Shown here in pieces: positions 8,396-19,120 of a DNA stretch of 64,000 nucleotides. Below the pieces are notes generated by a model, which ran no database searches, had not been told where the DNA came from, and was given only the letters and a program-made list of their open reading frames with translations. The stretch is taken from assembly GCF_004684245.1 (NCBI RefSeq), contig NZ_CP038452.1, positions 1,970,796 through 2,034,795 of the forward strand, written 5' to 3'. The DNA is from Thermus caldilimi (GTDB lineage: Bacteria; Deinococcota; Deinococci; Deinococcales; Thermaceae). Position 1 is the stretch's first letter. Each line of letters starts with the position of its first letter. A program made the translations under genes and the position numbers.

Positions 8396-8471
8396 GCCAC
8401 CCTAGCTCAATAGGCAGAGCACCCGACTTGTAATCGGGGGGTTGGGGGTTCAACTCCCCTGGGTGGCTCCA
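8396..8471 (+). tRNA. tRNA-Thr (TGT)
   Basis: A complete 76-nt cloverleaf: acceptor GCCACCC pairs with GGGTGGC, the anticodon stem CCCGA/TCGGG encloses TGT, the T-loop is GGTTCAA, and CCA is encoded. It is the first gene of a Thr-Tyr-Gly-Thr-tuf operon, the same order as E. coli thrU-tyrU-glyT-thrT-tufB. Confidence 0.95.
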
Positions 8472-8480
8472 AGCGGGCGT

Positions 8481-8566
8481 GGGCAGGTGCCCGAGCGGCC
8501 AAAGGGGACGGTCTGTAAAACCGTTGGCGCACGCCTTCGCTGGTTCGAATCCAGCCCTGCCCACCA
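8481..8566 (+). tRNA. tRNA-Tyr (GTA)
   Basis: An 86-nt tRNA with a long variable arm, as expected for bacterial tRNA-Tyr. Acceptor GGGCAGG/CCTGCCC, anticodon stem ACGGT/ACCGT around GTA, T-loop GGTTCGAAT, and encoded CCA. Confidence 0.95.
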
Positions 8567-8590
8567 AAGGTGTGCCCAGCACACCCCCAT

Positions 8591-8666
8591 GCGGGAGTAG
8601 CTCAGTTGGTAGAGCATCGGCTTCCCAAGCCGAGGGTCGCGGGTTCGAGTCCCGTCTCCCGCTCCA
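8591..8666 (+). tRNA. tRNA-Gly (CCC)
   Basis: A 76-nt cloverleaf with acceptor GCGGGAG/CTCCCGC and encoded CCA. The anticodon loop TTCCCAA, closed by TCGGC/GCCGA, gives anticodon CCC, reading GGG. The matching position in the E. coli operon is a TCC isoacceptor. Confidence 0.93.
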
Positions 8667-8669
8667 CGA

Positions 8670-8745
8670 GCTCGCGTAGCTCAGCAGGTAGAGCACACCC
8701 TTGGTAAGGGTGAGGTCGCCGGTTCGAGCCCGGCCGCGAGCTCCA
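8670..8745 (+). tRNA. tRNA-Thr (GGT)
   Basis: A 76-nt cloverleaf, acceptor GCTCGCG/CGCGAGC, anticodon stem CACCC/GGGTG around GGT, and encoded CCA. It begins 4 nt after tRNA-Gly and leads into the tuf leader. Confidence 0.95.
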
Positions 8746-8756
8746 TCTTTTTGTCT

Positions 8757-8788
8757 GCCCTGGGCTTAAGGCCCCCAGGGCGGCTTTT
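8757..8788 (+). promoter_or_regulatory. Hairpin in the tuf leader
   Basis: GCCCTGGG (8757-8764) pairs with CCCAGGGC (8774-8781), followed by GGCTTTTG. It resembles a weak terminator or an RNase processing site between the tRNAs and tuf, and could separate tRNA from mRNA levels. No antiterminator is obvious. Confidence 0.45.
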
Positions 8789-8812
8789 GCGTGCAAGAAA
8801 GAAGGAGGAACC

Positions 8813-10033
<1,221 letters not shown>

Positions 10034-10076
10034 GCTTGGGGGCAGCTAGCCGCCCCTCGGGGAAAGGAGGTGAGCC

Positions 10077-10241
10077 ATGGCCAGCGAAGTCCGCATCAAA
10101 ATCCTCCTGGAGTGCACCGAGTGTAAGCGCCGCAACTACGCCACCGAGAAGAACAAGCGCAACACCACCACCAAGCTGGAGCTGAAGAAGTACTGCCCCT
10201 GGTGCGATAAGCACACGGTGCACAAGGAAGTGAAGGTCTGA
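10077..10241 (+). CDS. rpmG: Ribosomal protein L33
   Basis: A 54-residue protein of the large subunit. Two CxxC pairs, CTECK and CPWC, form the zinc ribbon of the zinc-binding L33 form. The ribosome site AAAGGAGGTGA precedes the ATG. Its stop overlaps the secE start by one base (TGATG). It sits between tuf and secE, a widely conserved order. Confidence 0.96.
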   Translation: MASEVRIKILLECTECKRRNYATEKNKRNTTTKLELKKYCPWCDKHTVHKEVKV

Positions 10242-10423
10242 TGTTTACCCGGATTGTTCGCTACTTCCAGGAGGCCCGGGCCGAGCTCGCCCGGGTCACC
10301 TGGCCCACCCGGGAACAGATCGTGGAGGGTACCCAGGCCATCCTGGTCTTTACCGTGGTGGCCATGGTGATCTTGGGGTTCTACGATCTTGTCTTCCGGT
10401 TCCTGATAGGGCTTGTGCGATGA
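10241..10423 (+). CDS. secE: Preprotein translocase subunit SecE
   Basis: A 60-residue single-span SecE, the short bacterial form. An amphipathic N-terminal helix with [14 protein letters not shown], the conserved SecE signature, is followed by one membrane helix (about 32-57). It stabilises SecY in the channel. It overlaps nusG by 4 bp and rpmG by 1 bp. Confidence 0.96.
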   Translation: MFTRIVRYFQEARAELARVTWPTREQIVEGTQAILVFTVVAMVILGFYDLVFRFLIGLVR

Positions 10424-10974
10424 GCATTGAATGGTACGCGGTCCACACCTACGTGGGGCAGGAGGAGAAGGCCAAGGCCAACCTGGAGAAGCGGGTTAGG
10501 GCCTTTGGCATGGAGGACAAGATCTTCCAGGTCCTCATCCCCACGGAGGAGGTGGTGGAGCTCCGCGAGGGGGGCAAGAAGGAAGTCGTCAAGAAGAAGC
10601 TCTTCCCCGGATACCTTTTCGTGCAGATGGACCTGGGGGACGAGGAGGAGCCCAACGAAGCCTGGGAGGTGGTGCGGGGCACCCCGGGTATCACCGGCTT
10701 CGTGGGGGCGGGCACCCGCCCCGTGCCCCTCTCCCCGGACGAGGTGCGGCACATCCTGGAGGTTTCCGGCCTTTTGGGGAAGCGGGAGGCCCCCAAGGCC
10801 CAAGTGGCCTTCCGGGAGGGCGACCAGGTCCGGGTGGTCTCCGGCCCCTTCGCGGACTTTACCGGCACCGTGACCGAGATCAACCCGGAGAAGGGGAAGG
10901 TCAAGGTCATGGTCACCATCTTCGGGCGCGAGACCCCTGTGGAGCTGGACTTCTCCCAGGTGGTCAAGGCCTAA
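10420..10974 (+). CDS. nusG: Transcription termination/antitermination factor NusG
   Basis: A 184-residue factor with an N-terminal NGN domain ([12 protein letters not shown], then [12 protein letters not shown]) and a C-terminal KOW domain ([19 protein letters not shown]). It binds RNA polymerase and couples to Rho or the ribosome. The secE-nusG-rplK order is conserved in bacteria. A 44-nt gap separates it from rplK, with an AGGAGG site before rplK. Confidence 0.97.
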   Translation: MSIEWYAVHTYVGQEEKAKANLEKRVRAFGMEDKIFQVLIPTEEVVELREGGKKEVVKKKLFPGYLFVQMDLGDEEEPNEAWEVVRGTPGITGFVGAGTRPVPLSPDEVRHILEVSGLLGKREAPKAQVAFREGDQVRVVSGPFADFTGTVTEINPEKGKVKVMVTIFGRETPVELDFSQVVKA

Positions 10975-11018
10975 AAGGCGTCTGTACCCCCAACTTGGGG
11001 GGAGCCTAGGAGGGAAAA

Positions 11019-11454
11019 ATGAAGAAAGTCGTTGCCGTAGTCAAGCTGCAGCTGCCCGCGGGCAAGGCCACGCCCGCGCCCCCCGTGGGCCCGGCCTTGG
11101 GCCAGCACGGGGCCAACATCATGGAGTTCGTGAAGGCCTTCAACGCGGCCACCGCCAACATGGGGGACGCCATCGTCCCCGTGGAGATCACCATCTACGC
11201 GGACCGCTCCTTCACCTTCATCACCAAGACCCCGCCCGCCAGCTACCTCATCCGCAAGGCCGCGGGCCTGGAGAAGGGGGCCCACAAGGCGGGTCGGGAG
11301 AAGGTGGGCAAGATCACTTGGCAGCAGGTGGTGGAGATCGCCAAGCAGAAGCTTCCCGACATGAACACCACCGACCTCGAGGCCGCCGCCCGCATGATCG
11401 CGGGCTCGGCCCGCTCCATGGGGGTGGAGGTGGTGGGCGCGCCGGAGGTGAAGG

Positions 11455-11462
<8 letters not shown>
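11019..11462 (+). CDS. rplK: Ribosomal protein L11
   Basis: A 147-residue protein of the GTPase-associated centre. It contains [23 protein letters not shown] at the N-terminus in family order, the linker TPPASYL, and the C-terminal RNA-binding domain with [21 protein letters not shown]. It overlaps rplA by 8 bp. Confidence 0.98.
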
Positions 11463-12144
<682 letters not shown>

Positions 12145-12153
12145 GCGCTTTTA

Positions 12154-12200
12154 GGCCAAGGGCCAGGGGCCAGCTTGACCCCTGGCCCTTGGCCCTTTAA
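12154..12200 (+). terminator. Terminator after rplKA
   Basis: A perfect 16-bp stem, 12154-12169 with 12179-12194, loop of 9 nt, then CTTTAA. The -35 of the rplJL promoter lies in the loop and right arm. Confidence 0.75.
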
Positions 12201-12203
12201 ACT
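12175..12203 (+). promoter_or_regulatory. rplJL promoter inside the terminator
   Basis: TTGACC (12175-12180), a 17-nt spacer and TAAACT (12198-12203). The -35 overlaps the terminator hairpin, so rplJL has its own start near 12210. Confidence 0.7.
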
Positions 12204-12209
12204 CAGTTA

Positions 12210-12357
12210 TGGCACCCCGGGCGCCTAAGCGCCCAGGCCAAAGACAGCGGGGGGCTAAAGGCCTTAAACATCCCGCCGAGGCGCTTGCAGGGGGAGCGTT
12301 TCTCGATAAGCCCAAACAAGTCGGCCGGGGTTCCCCTGCCCCGAAAGGGAGGAAGGC
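12210..12357 (+). promoter_or_regulatory. L10 leader of rplJL mRNA
   Basis: A structured leader of about 148 nt between the promoter and the rplJ start. The middle part (about 12240-12290), with AAAGACAGCGG, GGCCTTAAA and CCCGCCGAGG, resembles the bacterial L10 leader bound by the L10-L12 complex. A GC-rich segment just before the ribosome site (12330-12350) could hide it. Repression by L10 is the known behaviour of the family; a covariance-model match would confirm it. Confidence 0.65.
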
Positions 12358-12879
12358 GTGCCAAACAAGCGCAACGTTGAGCTTCTTGCCGCCCTCAAGG
12401 AGAACCTTGAGCGGGCCCGTGGCTCCTTCTTCCTGGTGAACTACCAGGGGCTCTCCGCCAAGGAGACCCACGCCCTGCGCCAGGCCCTCAAGGAGAAGGG
12501 GGCCCGGCTTTTCGTGGCCAAGAACACCCTGATCCGCATCGCCCTCAAGGAGCTTGGCCTGCCCGAGCTGGATGGCCTCCAGGGCCCAAGCGCCGTGGTC
12601 TTTTATGGGGACCCGGTGGCCGCGGCCAAGGCCCTTTCGGAGTTCTCCAAGAAGAACCCCAAGGGCATCCCCGAGGCCAAGGGCGGGCTTCTGCAGGGCC
12701 AGGTGCTCACGGCCAAGGACGTGGCCGCGCTGGCGGAGCTCCCCACCATGGACGAGCTCCGGGCGGAGCTCGTGGGCGTGTTGCAGGCCCCCATGGCGGA
12801 GCTTGTGGGGATCTTGGGCGGTGTGGCCCGCGAGCTGGTAGGCATCTTGGAAGCGTACGCGGAGAAGAAGGCGGCGTAG
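12358..12879 (+). CDS. rplJ: Ribosomal protein L10
   Basis: A 173-residue stalk base protein that anchors L12 dimers. The GTG start at 12358 follows GGGAGGAAGG. Visible are [24 protein letters not shown] and the C-terminal L12-binding helix with [24 protein letters not shown], long enough for several L12 dimers, as in Thermus. It is followed 10 nt later by rplL. Confidence 0.97.
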   Translation: MPNKRNVELLAALKENLERARGSFFLVNYQGLSAKETHALRQALKEKGARLFVAKNTLIRIALKELGLPELDGLQGPSAVVFYGDPVAAAKALSEFSKKNPKGIPEAKGGLLQGQVLTAKDVAALAELPTMDELRAELVGVLQAPMAELVGILGGVARELVGILEAYAEKKAA

Positions 12880-12889
12880 GAGGTAGAAG

Positions 12890-13267
12890 ATGGCTTTGGA
12901 CATTGAACGCATCAAGGAAGAGCTTTCTCAGGCTACGGTTTTGGAACTCAAGCAGCTCATCGACGTCCTCAAGGAGACCTGGGGCGTGACCGCGGCGGCC
13001 CCCGTGGCCGTGGCCGCGGCGCCTGCGGCGGCGGCTGCGGCGGCTCCCGTGGAGGAGAAGACCGAGTTTGACGTGATCCTCAAGGACGCGGGGGCCAAGA
13101 AGCTGGAGGTCATCAAGGAGCTTCGCGCCATCACCGGCCTGGGCCTCAAGGAGGCCAAGGACCTGGCGGAGAAGGGCGGCCCCGTCAAGGAGGGGATCGC
13201 CAAGGCCGAGGCTGAGGAGATCAAGAAGAAGCTCGAGGCCGTGGGCGCGGTGGTGGAGCTGAAGTAA
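12890..13267 (+). CDS. rplL: Ribosomal protein L7/L12
   Basis: A 125-residue stalk protein. An N-terminal dimerisation domain is followed by an Ala-rich hinge (about 35-55) and the C-terminal factor-binding domain with [31 protein letters not shown] and VEGGP-like [10 protein letters not shown] region. The ribosome site is AGGAGG. A clear terminator follows. Confidence 0.98.
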   Translation: MALDIERIKEELSQATVLELKQLIDVLKETWGVTAAAPVAVAAAPAAAAAAAPVEEKTEFDVILKDAGAKKLEVIKELRAITGLGLKEAKDLAEKGGPVKEGIAKAEAEEIKKKLEAVGAVVELK

Positions 13268-13288
13268 GCCCCCGCCCCACGGGGTGCC

Positions 13289-13319
13289 CCCCAGGCCCCT
13301 TGGGCCTGGGGTTTTGTTT
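13289..13319 (+). terminator. Terminator after rplL
   Basis: A 10-bp stem, CCCCAGGCCC with GGGCCTGGGG, 3-nt loop, followed by TTTTGTTT. Confidence 0.85.
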
Positions 13320-13354
13320 CGGGGTTACAGGGTGCGGGCGGGGACCGGGGTAGC

Positions 13355-13933
13355 ATGGGGCTCATGAACGGGCTTCCCCGGGTGGTGGTGGGCCTTACGG
13401 GGGCCAGCGGCATGCCCTACGCCCTGGACCTCCTCGAGGCCCTAAGGGGCCTGGCGGAGGTGCACCTGGTGGTTTCCCAGGGGGCCAAAAGGGTCTTGTG
13501 GGAAGAGATGGGGCTTAGCCCCAAGGACCTCTACCCCTTGGCGAGCCGGGTCTACAAGGACAGCGACCTGGGGGCCCCCATCGCTTCGGGCTCCTTCCCC
13601 ACCCGGGGGATGGTGGTGGTGCCCTGCTCGGCCACCACCTTGGGCAAGGTGGCCCTAGGCTTGGCGGACACCCTCCTCACCCGGGCGGCTTACGTGCACC
13701 TGAAGGAACGGCGCCCCCTGATCCTGGTGCCCCGGGAAACCCCCCTGCCCCTGCCCACCTTGAGGGCCATGGTGGCGGTGGCCGAGGCGGGGGCGGTGGT
13801 TCTGCCCGCAAGCCCTGGCTTCTACCACCGGCCCAGGGAGATCCGGGACCTTTTGGGCTTCATCACCCAGCGCATCCTGGACCACCTGGGCTTAAGGGGC
13901 CACCGGGCTCCCCGCTGGGGAGAGGGGGACTAG
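13355..13933 (+). CDS. ubiX: Flavin prenyltransferase UbiX
   Basis: Makes prenylated FMN, the cofactor of UbiD decarboxylases. It has the GLTGASGMPYALDLL FMN-binding motif at about 13-27, SGSFPTRGMVVVPCSATTLGKVALG in the middle in family order, and RRPLILVPRETPL. The length of about 190 residues is normal. The start may be ATG 13355 or ATG 13364. No ubiD is in the window. It follows the rplL terminator, so it is a separate unit. Confidence 0.92.
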   Translation: MGLMNGLPRVVVGLTGASGMPYALDLLEALRGLAEVHLVVSQGAKRVLWEEMGLSPKDLYPLASRVYKDSDLGAPIASGSFPTRGMVVVPCSATTLGKVALGLADTLLTRAAYVHLKERRPLILVPRETPLPLPTLRAMVAVAEAGAVVLPASPGFYHRPREIRDLLGFITQRILDHLGLRGHRAPRWGEGD

Positions 13934-14361
13934 GTTCCGTCTGCCAAAACCCGGCGGAACAGTCGGGCCGAGGCTGGGCAGGCCCCTTGGAATTCTTGGG
14001 AGACAAGCAAAGGCGGAGGAGCTTTTTGGCGCGGCACCTCGACAGAGCCTTCCCGAATAAGCAGTACGGGGATAGTTTGGGTAAGGGCGTAGGCTTCCTT
14101 AAAGCCCCTCTTCTTCACCTCATTGATCGCAAAGCGGAGAAGGCACAGCCCTAGTCCCTGTCCTCGGAACTCCTTGGCAACCCCTAAGGACCGGAGGAGG
14201 GCGAAGGGAGGGTAGCCCTCATAGCCCACAAGGCCCAGGGGGTGTCCCTCCTCCTCCAGGAGGAAGAGGCGGGTTGCTTCCAAGCCTTCCAAGGGGAGGT
14301 GGGCTTCTTGGAGAAGGGCCCGGGCTGTTGCCCACTCTCCAGGAAGAAGTGGGCGGATCAT
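13930..14361 (-). CDS. ArsN2-like GNAT acetyltransferase
   Basis: A 143-residue GNAT protein. LRSLGVAKEFRGQGLG is the acetyl-CoA binding motif; the ending VSQEFQGACPASARLF matches the C-terminus of ArsN2-type proteins found in arsenic operons, which acetylate organoarsenical substrates or are presumed to. It is the last gene of the operon and overlaps arsR by 4 bp. The substrate is inferred from context. The region around IPVLLIREGSVEVP departs from the usual pattern but the frame is intact. Confidence 0.75.
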   Translation of the reverse strand: MIRPLLPGEWATARALLQEAHLPLEGLEATRLFLLEEEGHPLGLVGYEGYPPFALLRSLGVAKEFRGQGLGLCLLRFAINEVKKRGFKEAYALTQTIPVLLIREGSVEVPRQKAPPPLLVSQEFQGACPASARLFRRVLADGT

Positions 14362-14681
14362 GGTTCCTCCTTAAGGGCCAAGTCTTTTAGGTACTGGGCC
14401 AAGGCCAAGACGGACTCTTGATTCAGGCGGTAAAAGACATGCCGCCCTCGTTTTTCTGCCCGCACCAGCCCAGATTGAACCAGCCTGGCCATGTGGTGGC
14501 TCACGGTGGGTTGGCTAAGCTGGAGGTAGGCCTCGAGGTCGCAGGCGCATACCTCTCCTGGCAGGCGGCAGCAGCTGGGTTCAGGATTGCGTAGGAAAGC
14601 CAGGATGCGCAGGCGCACCTCGTCGGCCAAGGCCTTGAAGGCCTGGGCCAAAGACCCTTCGCTAGGAGGATGAGCCGTCAT
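14358..14681 (-). CDS. ArsR/SmtB-family repressor
   Basis: A 107-residue winged-helix regulator. ALADEVRLRILAFL begins the fold; CCRLPGEVCACDLE (about 37-50) carries the cysteines, of which CACD resembles the ArsR ELCVCDL metalloid site. LSQPTVSHHMARL is the recognition helix. It overlaps arsM and the acetyltransferase by 4 bp each (ATGA). It very likely senses arsenite and represses this operon through the site at 15579-15602. Confidence 0.9.
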   Translation of the reverse strand: MTAHPPSEGSLAQAFKALADEVRLRILAFLRNPEPSCCRLPGEVCACDLEAYLQLSQPTVSHHMARLVQSGLVRAEKRGRHVFYRLNQESVLALAQYLKDLALKEEP

Positions 14682-15334
14682 GGTTTCACCGCTCGGACCA
14701 CAGCTGGGTAGAATCCTCCCAAAGCTCCAGGGGGTTCCAGGGGATCAACTGAAATCTCGATGAAACCGGCTCTTTCCAGGAGGCTTTGGTAAACGGCCCA
14801 GACTTCTGCACCATCCCGACAGGCGGCCCAGCCTTCCTTGGAGAAGCCTTGGAGCCGGGAGCCGTGGCGTAGGACATCGGCCAGGACTAGGTGTCCCCCC
14901 TGCCGTAGCACCCGGAAGGCCTCGGTGAAAACCCGGGCCTTGTCTTGGGAGAGGTTCACCGCGCAGTTGGAGATCACCCGGTCCACGCTAAGGTCAGGAA
15001 GAGGTAGAGCTTCCATCTTGGCTAAGTGGAATTCCGCCCAGTGTATTCCCTGGGCTGCTGTTTGGGCGCGGGCATGGGCCACCATGGTCGGGGTCAAGTC
15101 CACCCCGATAGCGCGCCCTGTAGGCCCTACCGCCTTGGCAGCGGCCAGGGTCTCGTAACCGGGCCCCGAACCCAGATCCAGCACCACAAGACCCGGAGCC
15201 AAATCCACGTGGGGCAAAAGATGGCCGCAACCCAAGCCCTGGGAGCCGCAACAGCCCTGGGAGCTGCAACACCCGCCTTCTTCCAGTTGCCGGGTGTAGT
15301 AATCGATGAGGTAGCGTTCCAGTTCCATATCCAA
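14678..15334 (-). CDS. arsM: Arsenite methyltransferase ArsM
   Basis: A SAM-dependent enzyme that methylates As(III). VLDLGSGPGYETL (about 51-63) is motif I. Conserved cysteines occur in SNCAVNLS and in AACRDGAE, matching the arsenic-binding cysteines of the family, plus an N-terminal cluster GGCCSSQGCCGSQGLGC that may also bind arsenic. Its 218 residues are short because the C-terminal domain seen in long ArsMs is missing. A second ATG at 15328 is possible. It follows the Cys-rich peptide gene by 12 nt. Confidence 0.88.
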   Translation of the reverse strand: MDMELERYLIDYYTRQLEEGGCCSSQGCCGSQGLGCGHLLPHVDLAPGLVVLDLGSGPGYETLAAAKAVGPTGRAIGVDLTPTMVAHARAQTAAQGIHWAEFHLAKMEALPLPDLSVDRVISNCAVNLSQDKARVFTEAFRVLRQGGHLVLADVLRHGSRLQGFSKEGWAACRDGAEVWAVYQSLLERAGFIEISVDPLEPPGALGGFYPAVVRAVKP

Positions 15335-15346
15335 TCCTTACCTTTC

Positions 15347-15529
15347 CTAGGGGCAGCAGGCCGCACGGGCAGGGCAGCAGGGAGCGGGCAAGGCCGGCTC
15401 ACCAGGGAGCTCGCGCAGGGATTCTTGGGCCTCTTTAAGAAGCCGGGCCTGGGTTGCCTCCTCCTGAAGGATCTTGATCCGCCTCTGGGCCTCTAAAAGG
15501 AGCAGGTCGCCGTTCAAAGGGTAGTGCAT
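15347..15529 (-). CDS. Small Cys-rich protein of the arsenic operon
   Basis: A 60-residue protein I cannot name. The N-terminal two-thirds is a charged helix (about 9-41); the C-terminus ends in CCPARAACCP, two adjacent cysteine pairs that could bind arsenite or a metal. The ribosome site AAAGGAAGG precedes the ATG. It is the first gene of the operon, directly downstream of the ArsR-type operator and 12 nt before arsM, whose N-terminus also has paired cysteines. A metallochaperone role for ArsM or ArsR is a hypothesis only. Confidence 0.7.
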   Translation of the reverse strand: MHYPLNGDLLLLEAQRRIKILQEEATQARLLKEAQESLRELPGEPALPAPCCPARAACCP

Positions 15530-15564
15530 AGGCCTTCCTTTCCGTCCCCTTTGGGGACCTTTTC

Positions 15565-15602
15565 ACCCTACCATATAAATCGAAACATGTCAATATCTCG
15601 AT
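15565..15602 (-). promoter_or_regulatory. Arsenic-operon promoter with ArsR-type operator
   Basis: On the minus strand TTGACA (15588-15593), 17 nt and TAGGGT (15565-15570). The inverted repeat ATCGA-14 nt-TCGAT (15579-15602) covers the -35 and is a likely ArsR binding site. Confidence 0.7.
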
Positions 15603-15675
15603 GAAAAGGACGACGGAGGGGTTGCGGATTGTATATGACGTTTTCCTGCATGCCTGCAGTGTTACGATAAAGAAG

Positions 15676-16794
15676 ATGGTGACTACCCCTGAACAAAAGT
15701 TGGTGCTGGACACCGTGCGCCAGGTGGCCAAGGAGGTTCTCTACCCCCTAGCCCCGGAGTACGACCGGACAGGGGAATACCCCTGGCCCCAGCTTAGGGC
15801 CCTGGCGGAGCTGGGCTTTTTGGGCATGACCACCCCGGAGGAATGGGGAGGGGCGGGCCTGGACTCCGTAACCTGGGCCTTGGCCCTCGAGGAGATCGCC
15901 GCCGCCGATCCCAGCGTGGCCGTGGTGCTTTCGGTGACCAGCGGCCTTCCCCAGTACATGCTCCTTCGCTTCGGCACCGAGGCGCAAAAAAGGAGGTACC
16001 TGGTGCCCCTGGCCCGGGGGGAGTGGATCGGGGCCTTCTGCCTCACCGAGCCCCAGGCGGGTTCCGATGCCGCCAGCATCCGCACGGAGGCCAGGAGGGT
16101 GCCTGGAGGATTCGTGCTGAACGGCCTGAAAAGCTGGATCACCTCCGCAGGCCAGGCCCACCTCTACGTGGTTATGGCCAGGGGCGAAAAGGGCATCAGC
16201 GCCTTCCTGGTGGAGAAGGGCACCCCCGGTCTCTCTTTTGGTCCTCCGGAGGCGAAGATGGGTCTCCACGCCGCCCATACCGCCGAGGTTCGCCTCGAGG
16301 GGGTCTTCGTGCCCGAGGAAAACCTTCTGGGGGAGGAGGGGCGGGGCTTGGCCTACGCCCTGGCGGGCCTGGATTCGGGAAGGGTCGGGGTGGCGGCCCA
16401 GGCGGTGGGCATCACCCGGGGGGCCTTTGAGATCGCCAAGGCCTATGCCGATGAGAGGGAGCAATTTGGGAAGAAGCTCCGCGAACACCAGGCCATCGCC
16501 TTCAAGATCGCCGACATGCACGTGAAAATCGCTGCCGCCCGGGCCCTGGTCCTCGAGGCCGCCCGCAAGAAGGACCAAGGGGAGCGGTTCACCCTGGAGG
16601 CCAGCGCCGCCAAGCTCTTTGCGAGCCAAGTGGCGGTGGAGGTGACCCGGGAGGCGGTGCAGGTGCTTGGGGGGTATGGCTACCACCGGGACTACCGGGT
16701 GGAGCGCTACTACCGGGACGCCAAGGTGACGGAGATTTACGAGGGCACCTCGGAGATCCAGCGCCACATCATCGCCCGGGAGCTTTATCGGTAG
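15676..16794 (+). CDS. Acyl-CoA dehydrogenase
   Basis: A 372-residue FAD enzyme that oxidises acyl-Co[16 protein letters not shown] and [15 protein letters not shown] are the flavin-binding signatures; the catalytic Glu is in [18 protein letters not shown]-type C-terminus (YEGTSEIQ), as in short/branched-chain dehydrogenases. The ATG at 15676 is preferred: TACGAT sits 7 nt upstream, whereas an upstream ATG at 15601 would add 25 unrelated residues and lies in the arsenic operator. The chain-length preference is not clear. Confidence 0.9.
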   Translation: MVTTPEQKLVLDTVRQVAKEVLYPLAPEYDRTGEYPWPQLRALAELGFLGMTTPEEWGGAGLDSVTWALALEEIAAADPSVAVVLSVTSGLPQYMLLRFGTEAQKRRYLVPLARGEWIGAFCLTEPQAGSDAASIRTEARRVPGGFVLNGLKSWITSAGQAHLYVVMARGEKGISAFLVEKGTPGLSFGPPEAKMGLHAAHTAEVRLEGVFVPEENLLGEEGRGLAYALAGLDSGRVGVAAQAVGITRGAFEIAKAYADEREQFGKKLREHQAIAFKIADMHVKIAAARALVLEAARKKDQGERFTLEASAAKLFASQVAVEVTREAVQVLGGYGYHRDYRVERYYRDAKVTEIYEGTSEIQRHIIARELYR

Positions 16795-16845
16795 TTGGCC
16801 TAGGGCCTTCCCTTTCTCATCCTCCCGCCTTAGGGTGGAAAGGGT

Positions 16846-17637
16846 ATGGTTCGCCGCCTCCTTTCCCTCTCCCGGCCCCTCTACTGGCTTTACGAAAAGC
16901 GCCTCCTTAAGGAGGTGAAAGGAGGCCCAGTTCCCAGGCACCTGGGCCTTATCCTGGACGGGAACCGCCGCTACGCCAGGGCCTTGGGGTTATCCCCCGT
17001 GAAGGGGCACGAGTTCGGGGTCCAGAAGGCCTACGAGGTCCTGGAATGGTGCCTGGAGATGGGCATTAAAACCGTGACGGTCTGGGTCTTCTCCACGGAC
17101 AACTTCAGGCGCCCCCCCGAGGAGGTGGAAACCCTCATGCGCCTCTTCGTGCGGGAGGCGGAAAGGATGGCAGATGACCACCGCATCCTGGAGCACCAGG
17201 TGAGGGTGCGTTTCATCGGGCGGCGGGAGGGATTCTCCGAGGAGGTACTGAGGGCCCTGGAGCGCCTCGAGGCCAAGACCCAGCACCACCAGGGCATGGT
17301 GTTGAACATCGCCTTGGGCTACGGGGGGCGGGAGGAGATCGTGGACGCGGTGAAAAGGCTCCTTCTGGAGGCTTGGGAAAGAGGCCTTTCCCCTAAGGAA
17401 CTTGCGGAGAGGCTTACCCCTGAGGACATCGCCCGCCACCTCTACACCGCAGGCCTTCCCGACCCCGACTTCATCATCCGCACCTCGGGGGAGATAAGGC
17501 TTTCCGGCTTCCTCCTTTGGCAGTCGGCCTACTCCGAGTTCTACTTCGCCGACGTGCTCTGGCCGGAGTTCCGGAAGATCGACTTCTTGAGGGCTCTCAG
17601 GAGCTACCAGGCCCGCGAAAGGCGGTTTGGGCGTTGA
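16846..17637 (+). CDS. uppS: Cis-prenyltransferase (isoprenyl transferase)
   Basis: Elongates prenyl diphosphates in cis for lipid carriers. LILDGNRRYARALG (about 33-46) holds the catalytic Asp; VWVFSTDNFRRPPEEV, DFIIRTSGEIRLSGFLLWQ and YSEFYF are all present in order. The DGNRRYA form differs from the common DGNGRWA. The product is presumably an undecaprenyl-type chain, but length is not readable. Its stop codon lies inside the -35 of the next promoter. Confidence 0.93.
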   Translation: MVRRLLSLSRPLYWLYEKRLLKEVKGGPVPRHLGLILDGNRRYARALGLSPVKGHEFGVQKAYEVLEWCLEMGIKTVTVWVFSTDNFRRPPEEVETLMRLFVREAERMADDHRILEHQVRVRFIGRREGFSEEVLRALERLEAKTQHHQGMVLNIALGYGGREEIVDAVKRLLLEAWERGLSPKELAERLTPEDIARHLYTAGLPDPDFIIRTSGEIRLSGFLLWQSAYSEFYFADVLWPEFRKIDFLRALRSYQARERRFGR

Positions 17638-17662
17638 CAAAAAGGAGGGTTTCGTATACCCT
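17634..17662 (+). promoter_or_regulatory. Promoter of the lysine cluster
   Basis: TTGACA (17634-17639), 17 nt, TACCCT (17657-17662). The -35 contains the uppS stop codon. Confidence 0.75.
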
Positions 17663-17672
17663 TACAGGCAAG

Positions 17673-17717
17673 ATGCTGGCCCTTGAGAAAAAACTCGGCC
17701 GCCGGGGGGTAGGGTAG
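17673..17717 (+). CDS. Lysine leader peptide
   Basis: A 14-residue reading frame, MLALEKKLGRRGVG, between the promoter and an intrinsic terminator ahead of homocitrate synthase. It has two adjacent AAA Lys codons, rare in this GC-rich genome where AAG dominates, and two Arg codons. GC-rich sequence after the Lys codons (17702-17708) can pair with CCCCCGG at 17736-17742 and would disrupt the terminator arm. I recall a leader-peptide attenuation mechanism reported for the T. thermophilus lysine cluster, which this fits. AGG-rich sequence 15-20 nt upstream is a poor ribosome site, so initiation is uncertain. Confidence 0.75.
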   Translation: MLALEKKLGRRGVG

Positions 17718-18911
<1,194 letters not shown>

Positions 18912-18913
18912 GG

Positions 18914-19120
18914 CTAGAGGTTGTGGAACTCCTCTTCGCTGATGCCGGCTTGCTTCAGGATTTTGCGGAAAGTGCCCTTGGGAAGCTCCCCGCTGTGGAA
19001 GGGCACCACCACGATCCGGCCATCGGGGTGGGTGTAGAGGCAGTGACCGCCTTTGGCCATGCGTTCCGTGAACCCCAGGCGCTGGAGCTTTCGGGCTACT
19101 TCTTCCGGTCTAGGCGGCAT
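18914..19120 (-). CDS. hicA: HicA-type toxin
   Basis: A 68-residue double-stranded-RNA-binding-like mRNA interferase. RKLQRLGF opens the fold; [13 protein letters not shown] contains the catalytic His, with Gly where most HicA have Ser (GSH). [29 protein letters not shown] is a textbook HicA C-terminus. It overlaps hicB by 11 bp and lies downstream of it, the antitoxin-first order. It runs antisense to the lysine cluster between hcs and hacA, stopping 2 bp after the hcs stop. Confidence 0.87.
   Translation of the reverse strand: MPPRPEEVARKLQRLGFTERMAKGGHCLYTHPDGRIVVVPFHSGELPKGTFRKILKQAGISEEEFHNL

Noticed and set aside
15601-15675. Upstream ATG for the acyl-CoA dehydrogenase
   Set aside because: It lies in the ArsR operator region, and adds residues not seen in the family; ATG 15676 has a well-placed -10.
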